The notes under the pieces were generated by a model. It saw only the letters and a list, made by a program, of their open reading frames with translations, ran no database searches and had not been told where the DNA came from. Shown piece after piece: positions 45,306 to 56,953 of a stretch of 64,000 nt of DNA. Within the stretch, counting starts at the first letter, position 1. Each line of letters starts with the position of its first letter. Source of the DNA: Athripsodes cinereus (taxonomy: Eukaryota; Arthropoda; Insecta; Trichoptera; Leptoceridae); NCBI GenBank assembly GCA_947579605.1, contig OX388319.1:18985447-19049446 (forward strand). Reading direction: 5' to 3'. Both the position numbers and the translations under genes were made by a program.

Positions 45306-45917
45306 TACGTCCCTCATTCTGCATTTTTTTTATACAATATTTCAAGCGAAAATATCAATGAAGGACTTTTAGTGTATCGATCCAAGACAACGATAATAGG
45401 TACATTTTGAATTTGGAATTAGCATTAAAGAACATTATTTAAATAATGCATCTAACGCCATCTGTCTGTACAATATATTAAAATTGAAAACATTTCATAC
45501 GATTCCCCAGTGATCTGAAAAAGTATTAGTTCAAGTATTCTCTTTAATAGGGAACTTTCATACATAAATTGTTAAAACAATTACCGTAAGTTGTAAAGTG
45601 TCTAAGAAGTGACGGTGCTACTATAGACCGTAGGTAGATTACAATACTCGTATAAGGTATATTTTATAAATGTTATTTATTATAATAGATAAGTTTCCAA
45701 CTATTCTAAGATTTCCGAGTCGGAGATTACCTAATAATTTTACGACTATCTCGTATCTACTGTTACAGATACCATTGCAATATTGATTACTGAAGGCGGT
45801 GGGAAAGATCCAATTTATTTACCCATGTACAATAAACGTGAATTTGTATATTGCACAGGCGGGATAACCACCGGAGCCTAGAAAAGAAACTCTGGTTTAA
45901 AGATTTACTTTTGTTTC
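45306..45917. other. A+T-rich stretch, nothing recognised
   Basis: No supported feature. Confidence 0.5.
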
Positions 45918-46050
45918 ACGATGAGAGCGGAAGATCTTGAAAGCCAGCTCGCAAAATAATAAAGTCAACAGTTGTATAACTACATAATTAGTTTTATTAT
46001 CAATATAAACTTCCACCAAGAACCGTGGGTCAATAAATTAAACTTTATGG
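45918..46050 (+). mobile_element. Penelope-like single arm, diverged
   Basis: ATGAGAGCGGAAGATCTTGA, AAGCCAGCTCGCAAAATAAT, then AACTTCCACCAAGAACCGTG GGTCAATAAA aligns with one arm and flank of the 21.2-kb hairpin. Here it is a single copy and not a foldback. Confidence 0.65.
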
Positions 46051-46254
46051 GTTTAAAGATGTTCGACAGATAAAACTGTATCATTCACGACTCAAATCTT
46101 CAGAATTGCTTTAGTATGAAAGGGAGTGCTACTGCGATTCCTGAGAAGCGAATAGAAGGTTATTCATAACTAGAAAGCAATACAATTGTTAGCCCGAAAC
46201 TGAATGCCGTAAACTTTTTGAAACCAATATCTATTTTTCTAGCTACAGAAGCCG

Positions 46255-46492
46255 TGGAACTCCCGGCAAAGAATTGGTCTCTCACTCTTTTCCGTAAGTT
46301 TTCGAGAGTCCTGTAAAAGGCCGGTGCGTGGTGTTCGAAAAAAAAAACGACATTTTACATCTCAAATTCAGCGATTAGGTACCCATCCTGAATTTCTTAA
46401 TTTTTTGTTGGCACAGAGAAGACACCTTGCATGTTTATGACATGCAGCTGGTCTGCTGGTTGATATGCCGTGATGGTGTAGTTAGTAGTAGT
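46255..46492 (+). repeat. Family A dispersed repeat, full length
   Basis: CTCCCGGCAAAGAATTGGTC, TTTTCGAGAGTCCTGTAAAA, CATGCAGCTGGTCTGCTGGT, GCCGTGATGGTGTAGT and TAGTAGTAG. The clearest plus-strand copy, about 240 bp. It lacks about 15 bp of the GGCTACCCCACTTGTGGGAT block. Confidence 0.8.
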
Positions 46493-46779
46493 AGTTTATT
46501 TGTTCTAAGCTTCGATGGTTACACAAACGGTATGCATCAATCGTATACCTACCTACTAATTATCAATCGTTGATAAAAAAACAAAAATATTTACAGATGG
46601 ATGGATGGTTAAATTCGGACGTTTTATAGCCCAAAGGTATTGAATTAAATTTTCAGTAGGTAATCCAGTGTCTTGAACGGTGAAACAAGCATATTGTCTG
46701 TTCAGGAATATATTAGGGCTAATTACAAACCTACCACATGCCTCATTTTTCTGACACGGACAATATTATTTATTTTAAT

Positions 46780-46935
46780 TATACATACATCATGAGCCTT
46801 TTACATGTTACAATATACACAAAAACAAATCATAATACTCATTCACAACACAGTTGGGACAGAACAAGAACTGGTGAGGAACAAAATATAATTGGGAATC
46901 AAAGTATAAAAATCATAAAATTAGTCGAAACAAAT
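46780..46935 (-). mobile_element. Family B LINE 3' end
   Basis: CATGAGCCTTTTACATGTTA, TTCACAACACAGTTGGGACA and ATAATTGGGAATCAAAG are the reverse complement of 39795-39960. Confidence 0.6.
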
Positions 46936-47379
46936 CAATTAGAAAATTAGTCATGAAAAATCAAAACATTGTAGTGAGAGTGTAAATGTCAACAAAGGTT
47001 TGTTTGTTTGTTTGTTTAAATGTAAATGATCGGGTAACTTCACTGATTATCCGCTAGTGAAAGATGTTGTAAGAAAGATAGATTATTTAATTTTTTTAGA
47101 TATGTTCGCGCTAACTTTATTGTGATCGAGTGTTTAGTTAACCGTATTTCAAAGTGGAAATAAACATATTTTTTACATTGAAGTAAAAAAAACTTTACGA
47201 GTGTTTATACTACAACAATAATTCGAATAAATTACAAAACCAACGAAAGCTTGTTGTTACTACATAATACTAGTTTTTAATCCGGCATCGATCTGGGAAT
47301 TAACATCAACATATTATCAAAAAAACATACTATGAAAAACAATGAAATGCATCTGGCATATGTTAAAATAAATTTATTC
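46936..47379. other. A+T-rich stretch with (GTTT)n
   Basis: A GTTTGTTTGTTTGTTTGTTTA run at about 46998-47018 resembles Helitron 5' regions, but no Helitron end was found. Confidence 0.4.
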
Positions 47380-47600
47380 CTCGGATATTTCAGGAGTCCA
47401 AGGTCTCCTTTTTATCCGTTTAGGTGACAATTTCTTTATCCTTTGAACTCTCTCTAGTCTGTCAGTACCACTATGCCTGTGTTGGCATCTCCGACCCTAT
47501 CATGTCAGTGGGCGGGGGACCCGGCTGACGTAGCAGATCCCATTTGAAACCCACACATCCAGGAATACCTTAAATTGTGCAACGTTTGTGGCATATAATA
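47380..47600. repeat. Unrecognised higher-G+C repeat-like stretch
   Basis: Includes CCGACCCTATCATGTCAGTG and GGGGGACCCGGCTGACGTAG. The minus strand reads GIPGCVGFKWDLLRQPGPPP before stops. Probably a transposon fragment. The family is not recognised and no second copy lies in the window. Confidence 0.3.
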
Positions 47601-47765
47601 AGCGGGCTGGCACCACTTACTATTATTTCTAGTTGATATTATTTGCCATTATAGATATATATGAAAAAATAAACCCATAATACGCATGAAGTATATTCAC
47701 TTTTTAAAAATTAAATGAAAATTGTCAAAATTGTACAATTACTACAGCATAAATATACTAAAATT

Positions 47766-47900
47766 TACACACTACTACTACTACTACTACTATACCATCA
47801 CGGCATATCCCACAAGTGGGGTAGCCAGCAGATCAGCTGCATGTAAGAAACATGCAAACTGTCCTCTTCGTGCCAATATAAAATCAAGACATTATCAAAT
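47766..47900 (-). repeat. Family A dispersed repeat, 3' half with (TAG)n tail
   Basis: CTACTACTACTACTACTATA, then CCATCACGGCATATCCCACA, GTGGGGTAGCCAGCAGATCA and GTGCCAATATAAAATCAAGA. The best example of the triplet tail. Confidence 0.8.
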
Positions 47901-48954
47901 TTACACACGAGTTCGTAAAAACTGTTTTTCTTTATCCTGAAACACATTCTATAGACGATTGTTCGTAGAAAAAGAAATTAGTTTCTCTGCTGCGTGTTTT
48001 GCAAAAAAAAAATCCATAGCAAAAAGAAACAAACATTAGTACATAAGAACTAATCGAAAACATTATGGCATTTTGCGATTTCCATACTTTGGTGTTGTTG
48101 ATTTTTCGTTTACTTTATACAACATTGTGTTGGTTAACTATTAAATTCGCATTTGCTTTGTTTATTTTTGAATAAATTTCGCGTAAAAACACCTCATAAC
48201 ATTCCATTACAATATCTTTTAATATATTTTTTATTTTGTACGAATTCATAACACCAACGGGATTTGTATCATAATTTATTATTATGCGAACTTGTAGTAC
48301 GCGAATGCAGACTTTATGGTGTAATAATAAAATTCTTGATACATTTCCAACCCGTCCCAATGATAATATAAGTTGAATAGTTAATTATTTACATGTATGT
48401 ATAGGTGCTGCACATTTTGTGGATGATTCTATTGCATTCTCGTCACAAAGTGTCGTTTTTACGAACGGCACTAACATTGTTAGTAACAGAGGATAAGTCT
48501 AATTAGCAAATCAAACTCTTAAAAAAATACTTAATACTTACTTATTTTTTCAATAGAGGGTTTTCGAAGTAGCTATTCGAGAAACATTTTTAGGTAACGT
48601 TTAGATAGGTAACTGTTAGTTTCTAAGTTAACGACATTGAAGATGGATTAATTGCGATAGGCCTCTGTCAAAATAAAATTTGTATAGTGAAAGTTATAGT
48701 GAAAATTAAATATTTGTACCATAACTAAAAGACATTAAGTAGCACTAGCAGCCGGTATTCCAATGATTTTTTAAGAAAGTAAATTATAGGATAGGAACTT
48801 TCCTTTTTTTCACAAAAATAAAAACTGTTAAAAGTTTTAAAATGAAAAATACTGAAAATTATCCGGCAAGTAAGTAATATTTCGTAGTGTTATTATCGAT
48901 TTTTGAATTGAGTTTAGCCGCACAAGCCGTAATAAACGGGAAGCCTTTTAACGT
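47901..48954. other. A+T-rich stretch, nothing recognised
   Basis: 81-codon minus ORF at 48115-48360 without motif. Confidence 0.45.
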
Positions 48955-49095
48955 TTTCATTTATATGATGGGGTGAGTCACCCATCTTGGATGTCTTGTT
49001 TTTATGATACGAAAACAACAACCTGCATATTCATAACACTCATTGAGTGCATTGACTATCCTTCTTATGAGAGATTCCGTAATGGCATAGAATAT
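48955..49095 (+). repeat. Family A dispersed repeat, degraded
   Basis: GGGGTGAGTCACCCATCTTG, GATGTCTTGTTTTTATGATA, AACAACCTGCATATTCATAA and CCGTAATGGCATAG follow family A order. Confidence 0.5.
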
Positions 49096-49524
49096 GGATA
49101 AATAGATAAAACGTATATTTTCGTTTTATCCAATTTAAAATATCGCCATGTATGTACAAGAACATATTATGAAAACATGAATATAGTTTTATTCTTTCCA
49201 TGAGCAAACAAAATACTTCCTACATCTGTAACGTGGATGGAACTGAATAAACATAATATTATTATTAAGAAAATTGCAACCTGAGAATATCTTTGTACCT
49301 AAGTTCTTTGAAACAAGTTGCAAGTAATTTCAGTTTACCTAAGTACAAAGTCCCACTTTTAATGCAGTATCGCATGTAGTGTGATGAATATGTATATGCA
49401 CATACAAATGTAACTCCACTTGCCAACTTACAAACTGCATTCATGTAAACAGCTGTTATAAAGAGTATCTCTTTGAAATGTTCTGGGAGGCAAAAAATTA
49501 ATATCTAACGGCTTAATATTTCTC
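49096..49524. other. A+T-rich stretch, nothing recognised
   Basis: No supported feature. Confidence 0.5.
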
Positions 49525-49605
49525 ACTGAAGAAGATCCACCGACCACCCGGAAAGTGCAGTAGTCTGGGAACTTCAATTTATCCGAATATTTTCCACTGT
49601 CGAAA
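49525..49605. repeat. Family E dispersed repeat, inverted fragment
   Basis: AAGATCCACCGACCACCCGG, then AGTCTGGGAACTTCAATTTA and TCCGAAT is the reverse complement of the family E core at 54450-54520. Confidence 0.5.
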
Positions 49606-49629
49606 TCACTAAATCACTATTACTATACT

Positions 49630-49880
49630 ATACCTACTATTACATTACGCCGCATCTCAATTATGGTAGGCAGAGAGAATGGAACACCATTTAGATTTGT
49701 CCCTACATACCTACTTCTTTTGCCTTCCCTACATTCATGCAACCTCTCATGCACGCACGTCGATTTCTCTTAACATACGGTCGTTCTTGAAAATTTGATC
49801 TGCGTGATCAAGCAACCAATATTAATATCTCGGACGCCCGCGCTTCCTCACATCCCTTCTTTCAGTCAATCAAATCAGTA
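49630..49880 (-). mobile_element. LINE-gamma C-terminus, degraded
   Basis: Plus view ATTACGCCGCATCTCAATTA, TGGTAGGCAGAGAGAATGGA, CTACATTCATGCAACCTCTC and ACGCCCGCGCTTCCTCACAT parallels the LINE-gamma copies at 12.0, 25.4 and 28.0 kb. Many indels. Confidence 0.7.
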
Positions 49881-50089
49881 CCTACCAACATTTAAGAGCT
49901 TCAATTTTTTATGTTAATTGTATGATTAGGTAATTTTATGGATACCATTTTATTGTAGGTATTTGTTTCTTTCACTTTATTTTAGCACTGTCTTTTAACG
50001 CCATTTACTCACAACACGAACTAAAGGGTACCTTATTATGTGTCAATTTTTTTTATTCGTAGTCAAATAACTTTTGTTATTTGGCAAAA

Positions 50090-50310
50090 ATCAGTATCCC
50101 ACTCTTTTCTTTTAGTTTTCATGTGTCATTTAAAAGGTAGGTAATCAAAAACAAGACCTACGTTTAACATATTTACCATCTGCAATTCAGTAATGAGGTA
50201 TGCCAACCATCTTGAATGTCTTACTTTTTTTAATGGACAGGACAACTTGTATGTTTATAATATGCGTTTGTTCAGCTGGCTACCCCACTTGTGAGAAATG
50301 ACTTGAATTA
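50090..50310 (+). repeat. Family A dispersed repeat, degraded near full length
   Basis: CAGTATCCCACTCTTTTCTT, AGTAATGAGGTATGCCAACC, ATCTTGAATGTCTTACTTTT, GACAGGACAACTTGTATGTT and CAGCTGGCTACCCCACTTGT. Confidence 0.6.
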
Positions 50311-50693
50311 AATAAATGAATGAATAAAATTATTATTCAAACTGAAAAATGAATAAAGTTGAAAGCATTATCAAAAAATAGTAAAAATATCCGAAAACGA
50401 TAAAGTCTAATTCGTTGGATTTTGCCGTCCAAATATATTCAAAATGTCGCCCACGAAATTCTTTTCTTCATTTATGTACAATGAAATCCTATGTATTAAG
50501 TATGCTATTACAATGCCTCTTGCCAAGAGCTCTCCGCGTGAGTTAAGGACTTCACTCGAATATCTCATCAACGAGCATTGTGTTCGTATAATCTTCATCA
50601 CTCAGAAAAGGTATCGTTTAAGATTACATTATATTTTGTCTTTTAAGTGACACAATCTGAAATCAATTAAATAATATAAAATAAAACATTATC
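50311..50693. other. Overlapping opposed short ORFs, nothing recognised
   Basis: A 68-codon plus and a 64-codon minus ORF overlap at 50407-50650. Neither has a known motif. Confidence 0.35.
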
Positions 50694-51990
50694 TATTTTA
50701 TTTATTCATTTATTCACTTATTCATTTATTCGTTTATTCATTTGTTCATTGATTCATTTGTTCGTTTGTACATTTGTTCTTTTACTACTTTATTTATTTA
50801 TTGATTAATTTGTTTGTTGGTATATATTTATCTATTTTAACCTGTTATTTATTAGTTTATTCATGTATTCATTTATTCATTTATACATTTATTCATTTAT
50901 TCACTTGGTCAATTATTCAATTATTAATTTATTCATTTATTCATTTATTCATTTATTCATTTATTCATTTATTCATTTATTCATTTATTCATTTATTCAT
51001 TTATTCATTTATTCATTTATTCATTTATTCATTTATTCATTTATTCATTTATTCATTTATTCATTTATTCATTTATTCATTTATTCATTTATTCATTTAT
51101 TCATTTATTCATTTATTCATTTATTCATTTATTCATTTATTCATTTATTCATTTATTCATTTATTCATTTATTCATTTATTCATTTATTCATTTATTCAT
51201 TTATTCATTTATTCATTTATTCATTTATTCATTTATTCATTTATTCATTTATTCATTTATTCATTTATTCATTTATTCATTTATTCATTTATTCATTTAT
51301 TCATTTATTCATTTATTCATTTATTCATTTATTCATTTATTCATTTATTCATTTATTCATTTATTCATTTATTCATTTATTCATTTATTCATTTATTCAT
51401 TTATTCATTTATTCATTTATTCATTTATTCATTTATTCATTTATTCATTTATTCATTTATTCATTTATTCATTTATTCATTTATTCATTTATTCATTTAT
51501 ACATTTATTCATTTATTCAATTATTCATTTATTCAATTATTCATTAATTCGTTTATTCGTTTATTCGTTTATTCGTTTATTCGTTTATTCGTTTATTCGT
51601 TTATTCGTTTATTCGTTTATTCGTTTATTCGTTTATTCGTTTATTCGTTTATTCGTTTATTCGTTTATTCGTTTATTCGTTTATTCGTTTATTCGTTTAT
51701 TCGTTTATTCGTTTATTCGTTTATTCGTTTATTCGTTTATTCGTTTATTCGTTTATTCGTTTATTCGTTTATTCGTTTATTCGTTTATTCATTTATTCAT
51801 TTATTCATTTATTCATTTATTCATTTATTCATTTATTCATTTATTCATTTATTCATTTATTCTTTTATTCATTTATTCATTTATTCATTTATTCATTTAT
51901 TCATTTGTACATTTGTTCTTTTATTCATTTACTCATTTTTACATTTGTTCTTTTATTCATTCATCCATTTATTCATTTGCTATCGATTTA
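50694..51990. repeat. Octanucleotide satellite (TTCATTTA/TTCGTTTA)n
   Basis: Variant units cover 50694-50925. A nearly pure TTCATTTA block follows to about 51498 (roughly 71 units), then a few variant units, 30 units of TTCGTTTA (51547-51785), a third block of TTCATTTA to about 51905 and degenerate units to 51990. Because 8 is not a multiple of 3 and the unit has no stop in any plus frame, all three plus frames encode the same eight-residue repeat (FIHLFIYS). This explains the long ORFs at 50774-51547 and 50863-52002. The minus strand has stops in every unit (TGAATAAA). Not a gene. Confidence 0.95.
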
Positions 51991-52057
51991 TTAATTTGCT
52001 GATGTGTTTATTTTTATACATTTTTATTTTTTTGTAAGATGTTTTAATCCTTGGTGA

Positions 52058-52235
52058 ATGTATTTTTTTTTTTTTTTTTATATATATATATATATTTTTT
52101 ACGCAGCACGCCTCGATACAGGGCAACCTAGTGAGGCTGCTGCAACTTAATTGAAGATATTTGGTGATATATTGTTTCAACGTTTGTATGATATTGATTG
52201 AATAAAGAAATATTTATTATTATTTATTATTAAAA
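52058..52235 (+). repeat. T-run, (TA)n and a short dispersed-repeat-like end
   Basis: T15 and TATATATATATATATA precede ACGCAGCACGCCTCGATACA, GGGCAACCTAGTGAGGCTGC and a TTATTATTATTTATTATTA tail. The last part looks like a LINE or SINE 3' end, but no second copy was found. Confidence 0.4.
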
Positions 52236-52469
52236 AACAGATCATAAATTGAATAAATGTTACACATCTTGGCGTACACTATTTAATAATTTAATTTTGA
52301 TTCCTAACTGTACATTGGTAACAATGTCAATCATTACAAAGTATTATAAAATTATCAACTTATTATACAATTCAATACACAAAAGCTGAGTTTGCAGCTA
52401 GATGGCGATACCTTCTAACTTACCGGACTTTTCTAATACTTATTATAACAATAACTAGACAATTATTAT

Positions 52470-52770
52470 TCTTACAACGCACCGTTTTGTGGAAAAACCA
52501 CTGCAAGGGCTCATTCAAGAATCATAACACCTCCCGAACAGTAAGGTCTTCAACTTTTCCTTAAACACCCCCACATTGTACAATTTTTTTTTTCACAACA
52601 ACGGACCAACTACTCAGAAAGTACGGTCAACAATGTAAGCAAGACGCCTTCTACGCGGCACCAAAATTCTATTGACAAAGTCTGTGTTAGCAGATCTGAA
52701 TGATTTTTGCCTTTCCGTTGCCTCCTCAGAAATTCAAAACTCTGAGATCACTTGTATTATATCTCGGTAT
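52470..52770 (-). mobile_element. LINE C-terminus, frame-broken
   Basis: The minus strand reads EEATERQKSFRSANTDFVNR, ILVPRRRRLAYIVDRTF, stop, VVGPLL, then VGVFKEKLKTLLFGRCYDS and stop. NTDF..R.LVPRxRR plus VGVFKEKLK fits the end of a CR1/Jockey-like LINE. It shares its last 100 bp with 27619-27740. Confidence 0.6.
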
Positions 52771-54389
52771 TTTTTATAACGGTAGCCAGCGTTTTTAGCA
52801 GTTAAAATGCAGTGTATACGAGTACAACTTATTAAGTATTTTTTATTTAGTTTGATAATGCATCTTATTAAATGTACCTTTTAATTTTTATTAAAAAAAA
52901 TAATGGTGTTTAATTCCTAATGTGGTTTTCTAGTTTACGTTATTTTCGAAGTGATAAAGTCATACTGAGAAAGTATATTAATTGATTCTCTCAAATAAGA
53001 AGCTCATAAAAATATTTGTCATTTCCAATTGAAATATTAAAAAGCGTCAAAGAAAAACTGGTATGAATTAAATGAAATAAATTATTGACAAGGGAAAGCT
53101 CTTGAGAATAAGATTCAATGGAATTAAATTAAAATAAGAAAGGTAACAGGTCCTAAAACAAAGATGACAAGTTAGTATAACTAAAATATTTTATATATGT
53201 AGACTGACGTCAACAGCATCTATGTATGTACCTACTTAGTTGATACCAATATTTTCACAATTATGTACTGTAATGAATACCTAGGCAACCTAAATAAGTG
53301 TTGAGAAAACTTCTTATTCAGTAATTTATGACTAACAATGGACCTGTCGGGATAATATTCCGAAAATATCGGATGACAGTTGAAAAAATTGATATGTTCA
53401 ATGTTTTTATGTGATTATCACTCAAACTATTTATTAAAATACTCCAATATAGGCTTCATTATCAGAAGCAAAACAGGAATGTCTTTCATTTACTTTGTTC
53501 CTGTACATTTTTTGAAATCTATCTTCATCCTGACTCAATTTAAGTATGATATTTATATAGTACTATTATTAGTACAATACAATAGTACAATAGTTTTAAA
53601 GAATAAATTCACAATCCCGCTTATTTTCGTTCCACATTTATTTCCATAAAATGTTTATGTTAACTATTTCTATCTAGGGTATGCAGTATACATGTAGTGA
53701 TGTAGTTCATAATAATTGAAACGGTTTTATACAAAATCTGTGTATACTTTGTTAGTGGCTTTAACATAGACCACAATTATATCGCGGTTAACTTTATCGC
53801 TCAATTTTATGTGAGTATTATTCATCTTTATCGCTGTCCGTTCATCTTGCTTAGATTAGATCTTGAAATATTAATCAACTGAATTTACGAGTAAGATGAT
53901 TATCTAATGTTATGTTATGTTCCCTAATCAGTGATATGATATCAAAATATGTGTATACAAATCACTAAATTTCATCGATAACTCTTGTGGAAATTATAAC
54001 CTATATTAATATAAATCATTTTCTCTTCTGACGCCAATGTGACAGAAAAATTAAACAATTTAATTCAAATAAGTATGTATGCATGTCAGGTGATTTATTC
54101 GGCGCCGTTTAATGGAGCATCCATTTCAATGGCACGAGAAACTATGTTGAAAAAACGATGTCTTCGATTTGCTCCTGAACGTTGTTATTGAATGGTTTTT
54201 ACTTTAATTGTTTTTATTTCTATTATTTTGTCTTGAATATTGATTTGTTTTTCTGGGTTAAGGGAATGCCTTTGTTAATGTATTGTTGGTTTTATATTGT
54301 GAATGTATTTGCTTCTCTCGGCTAGAGGGACATCGAAGGAGTGTAGTCAAAAGATTCCACACATGGAGTTTATGGTGGTTTGATGGTTA
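52771..54389. other. A+T-rich stretch, nothing recognised
   Basis: 89-codon plus ORF at 53380-53649 without motif. Confidence 0.5.
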
Positions 54390-54710
54390 TTTTTTTGGCC
54401 GGCCAGCCCCTCAGGCTGCCCACTATGGCGCCTCCGGTGTGGACAAAATTTGTGTAGTGTAGAATTCGGATAAATGGAAGTCCCCAGACTTCTGCGCTAT
54501 CCGGGTGGTCGGTGGGTCTCCTTCAATGAATGGTTTTTACGAAGGTCCTTGAGGAATCGGTTCCAGATGACGGGTCCTGCGTCACCAAAAACCCTGTCAT
54601 AGAAGCAGGACTTGTTTGCTCTATTGATCTCATCCAGCATATTGATGGATATCGTTTCTGAGCGTAGGTATATAATAAAATCAAAGGTAAGGCATGATGC
54701 CACTTATACT
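54390..54710 (-). repeat. Family E repeat with a coding-like minus frame
   Basis: Starts at the GC-rich CAGCCCCTCAGGCTGCCCAC and carries GACTTCTGCGCTATCCGGGT with GGTCGGTGGGTC. The minus frame 54497-54703 reads IYLRSETISINMLDEINRAN, FGDAGPVIWNRFLKDLRKNH and SLKETHRPPG. The GPVIWNRFLKDL pattern resembles LINE C-termini (GPxxWNxLPxxL), so I favour a LINE end. Confidence 0.45.
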
Positions 54711-55769
54711 GATATTTTTTTCTGCACGAAGAGGACTATTTGCAAGTTTATTTAGTAAAATTATTCCGCTAGCTACCTCACTTGTCAAAGATCCCATAAA
54801 TATATTATGAATAAATGAAAACGATGGGAATAGTGCATAATTTGCAATATAAAAATTTATACTGTCTGAGTAATTATTTTTCACAAACATGTGTTCGATT
54901 AAATCTACTTCAATATAAAGGTTGATTTTAAGAATAGCATAGATCATTTGAAGCGCATTTATGGGATCAGTTGATTATCGAGAAAAAATTGTGGTTTTAC
55001 CAAAAATAAAATAAACGTTTATCCATCCATCTAAGTACAAATAACTCTATGTGTTCAATAAAGTTTCTTTGAATATTTTACATACATCAGTATTGAATGC
55101 TGTAGGACTGTTTATTCTTTTTCTTGTGTTATCCACCGGTTTAGTATACGACGTATTTGACAATATGATATAATATACAATATATATCTTGTTCTTTCAA
55201 GAGGTTATATCAAGTTCAGCTTAAACTTTATTGGAAAAAGGTTTTTCATAGTTTTAAAAAATACTTTTTTCAAACCTTACAATGAAATATTCAAATGATA
55301 TCCTAGAAGTGACGATATTTATAAGAAACCACAAAAGTTTATAATAAACTTTTGTTTTTATGTTGTGAAAATATATTGAATATCTAGATATTTTTGTTTT
55401 TCATATATATTTTTCTTCTTCTCTTATACTCAAATTTTCCATTTAGAAACTCAGTGAGGAAAGAGGTATGTTTTTTATTGATTCAGTTAATGTTAATTTT
55501 GGTATACTCCATATAGGTAGAACTTAATATATTATGTAAAGAAACTAAAATGACATAAATTTTTCATATTTTTATAATAATAAATAGTGACCTGGTTTCG
55601 TCTTGCAAATTCATTGTCAAACTAATTTACTTGATTTGATTTATTTTTACATTTTTTCTTTCATTATTTGTTAATTAGTGCCCAAGGAGAATAAGAAGAA
55701 AGCTTGTGGATTCATTATGTTTATTTTTGTGTAAAATTTATTTATTTCATTGTTTTCTTGAACATATAA
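54711..55769. other. A+T-rich stretch, nothing recognised
   Basis: A short hairpin CAAAAGTTTAT/ATAAACTTTTG lies at about 55333-55356. Confidence 0.45.
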
Positions 55770-55830
55770 TATAAAAGGCTCATGCCGTATATACCTAAGT
55801 GAATAAATAATAAAAATATGTGCTTTGTTA
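55770..55830 (+). repeat. Family B LINE tail
   Basis: TATAAAAGGCTCATGCCGTA followed by GTGAATAAATAATAAA. Confidence 0.45.
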
Positions 55831-55839
55831 TGCGAACTA

Positions 55840-56090
55840 GCTATACCATCACGGTATATTCCACAAGTGTAGTAGCCAGCAGACCAGCTGCATATAATAA
55901 AGATGCAAGCTATCCTCTCTATTACAGCAATAAAATAAGACATATGGTAAACCTTAGAAATGAATAAAGGATGTAAAATAATTATGTCTATTTTTTTCAA
56001 ATACCTGACTTTTACAGAACAGTGAAAACCTACGGAAAACAGTGGGAGACCAAATCTTTATCGGATACCTACTCCATGACTCAAGAAATA
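55840..56090 (-). repeat. Family A dispersed repeat, near full length
   Basis: TATACCATCACGGTATATTC, CACAAGTGTAGTAGCCAGCA, GCTATCCTCTCTATTACAGC and AGTGGGAGACCAAATCTTTA with ACTCCATGAC at the 5' end of the family. Confidence 0.75.
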
Positions 56091-56599
56091 AATTAATATC
56101 AGGGTATCATAAATATCTTATGTACTTACCAGCAGCCAACCACCAATTACGCAGCTTCACTTTAAGAATATACAGAATGTCAAATCACAAGTTTGTAAAT
56201 CAAGATGTTATTTTTATCATGCTATGTTTGTTCATTATCGATTCAAAATAATGAAAATGTTTTCCATTAAAATAAAAAAAACCCTAGGTAGGTACAGACT
56301 CGTTTATTGTAACTTATATCTGTAAACATGAGATCAAAGCGTTTTAAATTAACAAAGAAGAGATACCTTTACCTACTTACAAATAAGAATTAGCAATGTT
56401 CATTTATAAACCTATCTATGAGTAACTAAAAAAAACAAATAAATAACTACTTGCCTATCGTACAGCAATTTTTCATTGTTGTATGTTTATAGGGATCTTG
56501 AAAACCAGTCCTCGATTTTTGATAACAAGCAATGCCCACAAACCCAGTGTTTTTTTTTTTTGTATGGAGCGAAATAGAAAGACCTCAATGAGGTAGAGG
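56091..56599. other. A+T-rich stretch, nothing recognised
   Basis: No supported feature. Confidence 0.5.
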
Positions 56600-56720
56600 G
56601 ATAATATCATACAACACGTAAACTGGACATAGACGGCGCAGAATCGAATCAAGTTGAAGAAAATGGTAGGAGGCCTTTGTCCAGGAGTGAATGGTTATGG
56701 GCTGAGAAGAAGAAGATACA
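56600..56720 (+). mobile_element. LINE 3' end
   Basis: AGAAAATGGTAGGAGGCCTT then TGTCCAGGAGTGAATGG and a GAAGAAGAAGATA tail. The GGAGGCCTTTGTCCAG..GTGGA string is a common terminal segment of insect LINEs. Upstream coding is too eroded to translate. Confidence 0.6.
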
Positions 56721-56741
56721 GTCTCATCCATCTATTAATCT

Positions 56742-56776
56742 GTACCATCATGACATATCCAAAGTGTGTGTAGCCA
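56742..56776 (-). repeat. Family A fragment interrupted by a MITE
   Basis: TACCATCATGACATATCCAA then AGTGTGTGTAGCCA is family A up to the GTAGCCA block, where the next element starts. The right flank at 56954 (AGTGGTGGAGCCAGTA) resumes or duplicates the same block. Confidence 0.6.
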
Positions 56777-56778
56777 AC

Positions 56779-56953
56779 GGGCGTAGCCAGGGGGAGGGTT
56801 TTGGGGGTTCAACCCCCCCCCGAAAATTAAAGATATCAATAATATTTTTTTAAATATTCCATATAATATAAAGGTTTTTGCATGTAGGTACTTTCAGTAG
56901 TTTTATTTTCTTGAACCCCTCCCTCCCTCCCGATATTAAAACCTGGCTACGCC
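56779..56953. mobile_element. GC-ended MITE
   Basis: GGGCGTAGCCAGG on the left and CCTGGCTACGCC on the right are inverted ends. TTCAACCCCCCCCC and CTTGAACCCCTCCC lie inside them. About 175 bp, A+T-rich interior. It resembles GGCGTAGCCAGG-ended MITEs found in many animals. The duplicated AGTG(T/G)TG..AGCCA flanks are too diverged to state a duplication length. Confidence 0.65.

Noticed and set aside
46998..47018. Helitron 5' start at the (GTTT)n run
   Set aside because: The run is a common simple repeat; no TC start context or matching 3' end was found.
50694..51990. CRISPR-like array
   Set aside because: Repeats are 8 bp with no spacers, in eukaryotic-type DNA.
50774..52002. Two long plus-strand ORFs (257 and 379 codons) with an eight-residue repeating protein
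   Set aside because: They are translations of the octanucleotide satellite. All three plus frames are open because the unit lacks plus-strand stops and 8 is not a multiple of 3. No signal of selection or gene structure.
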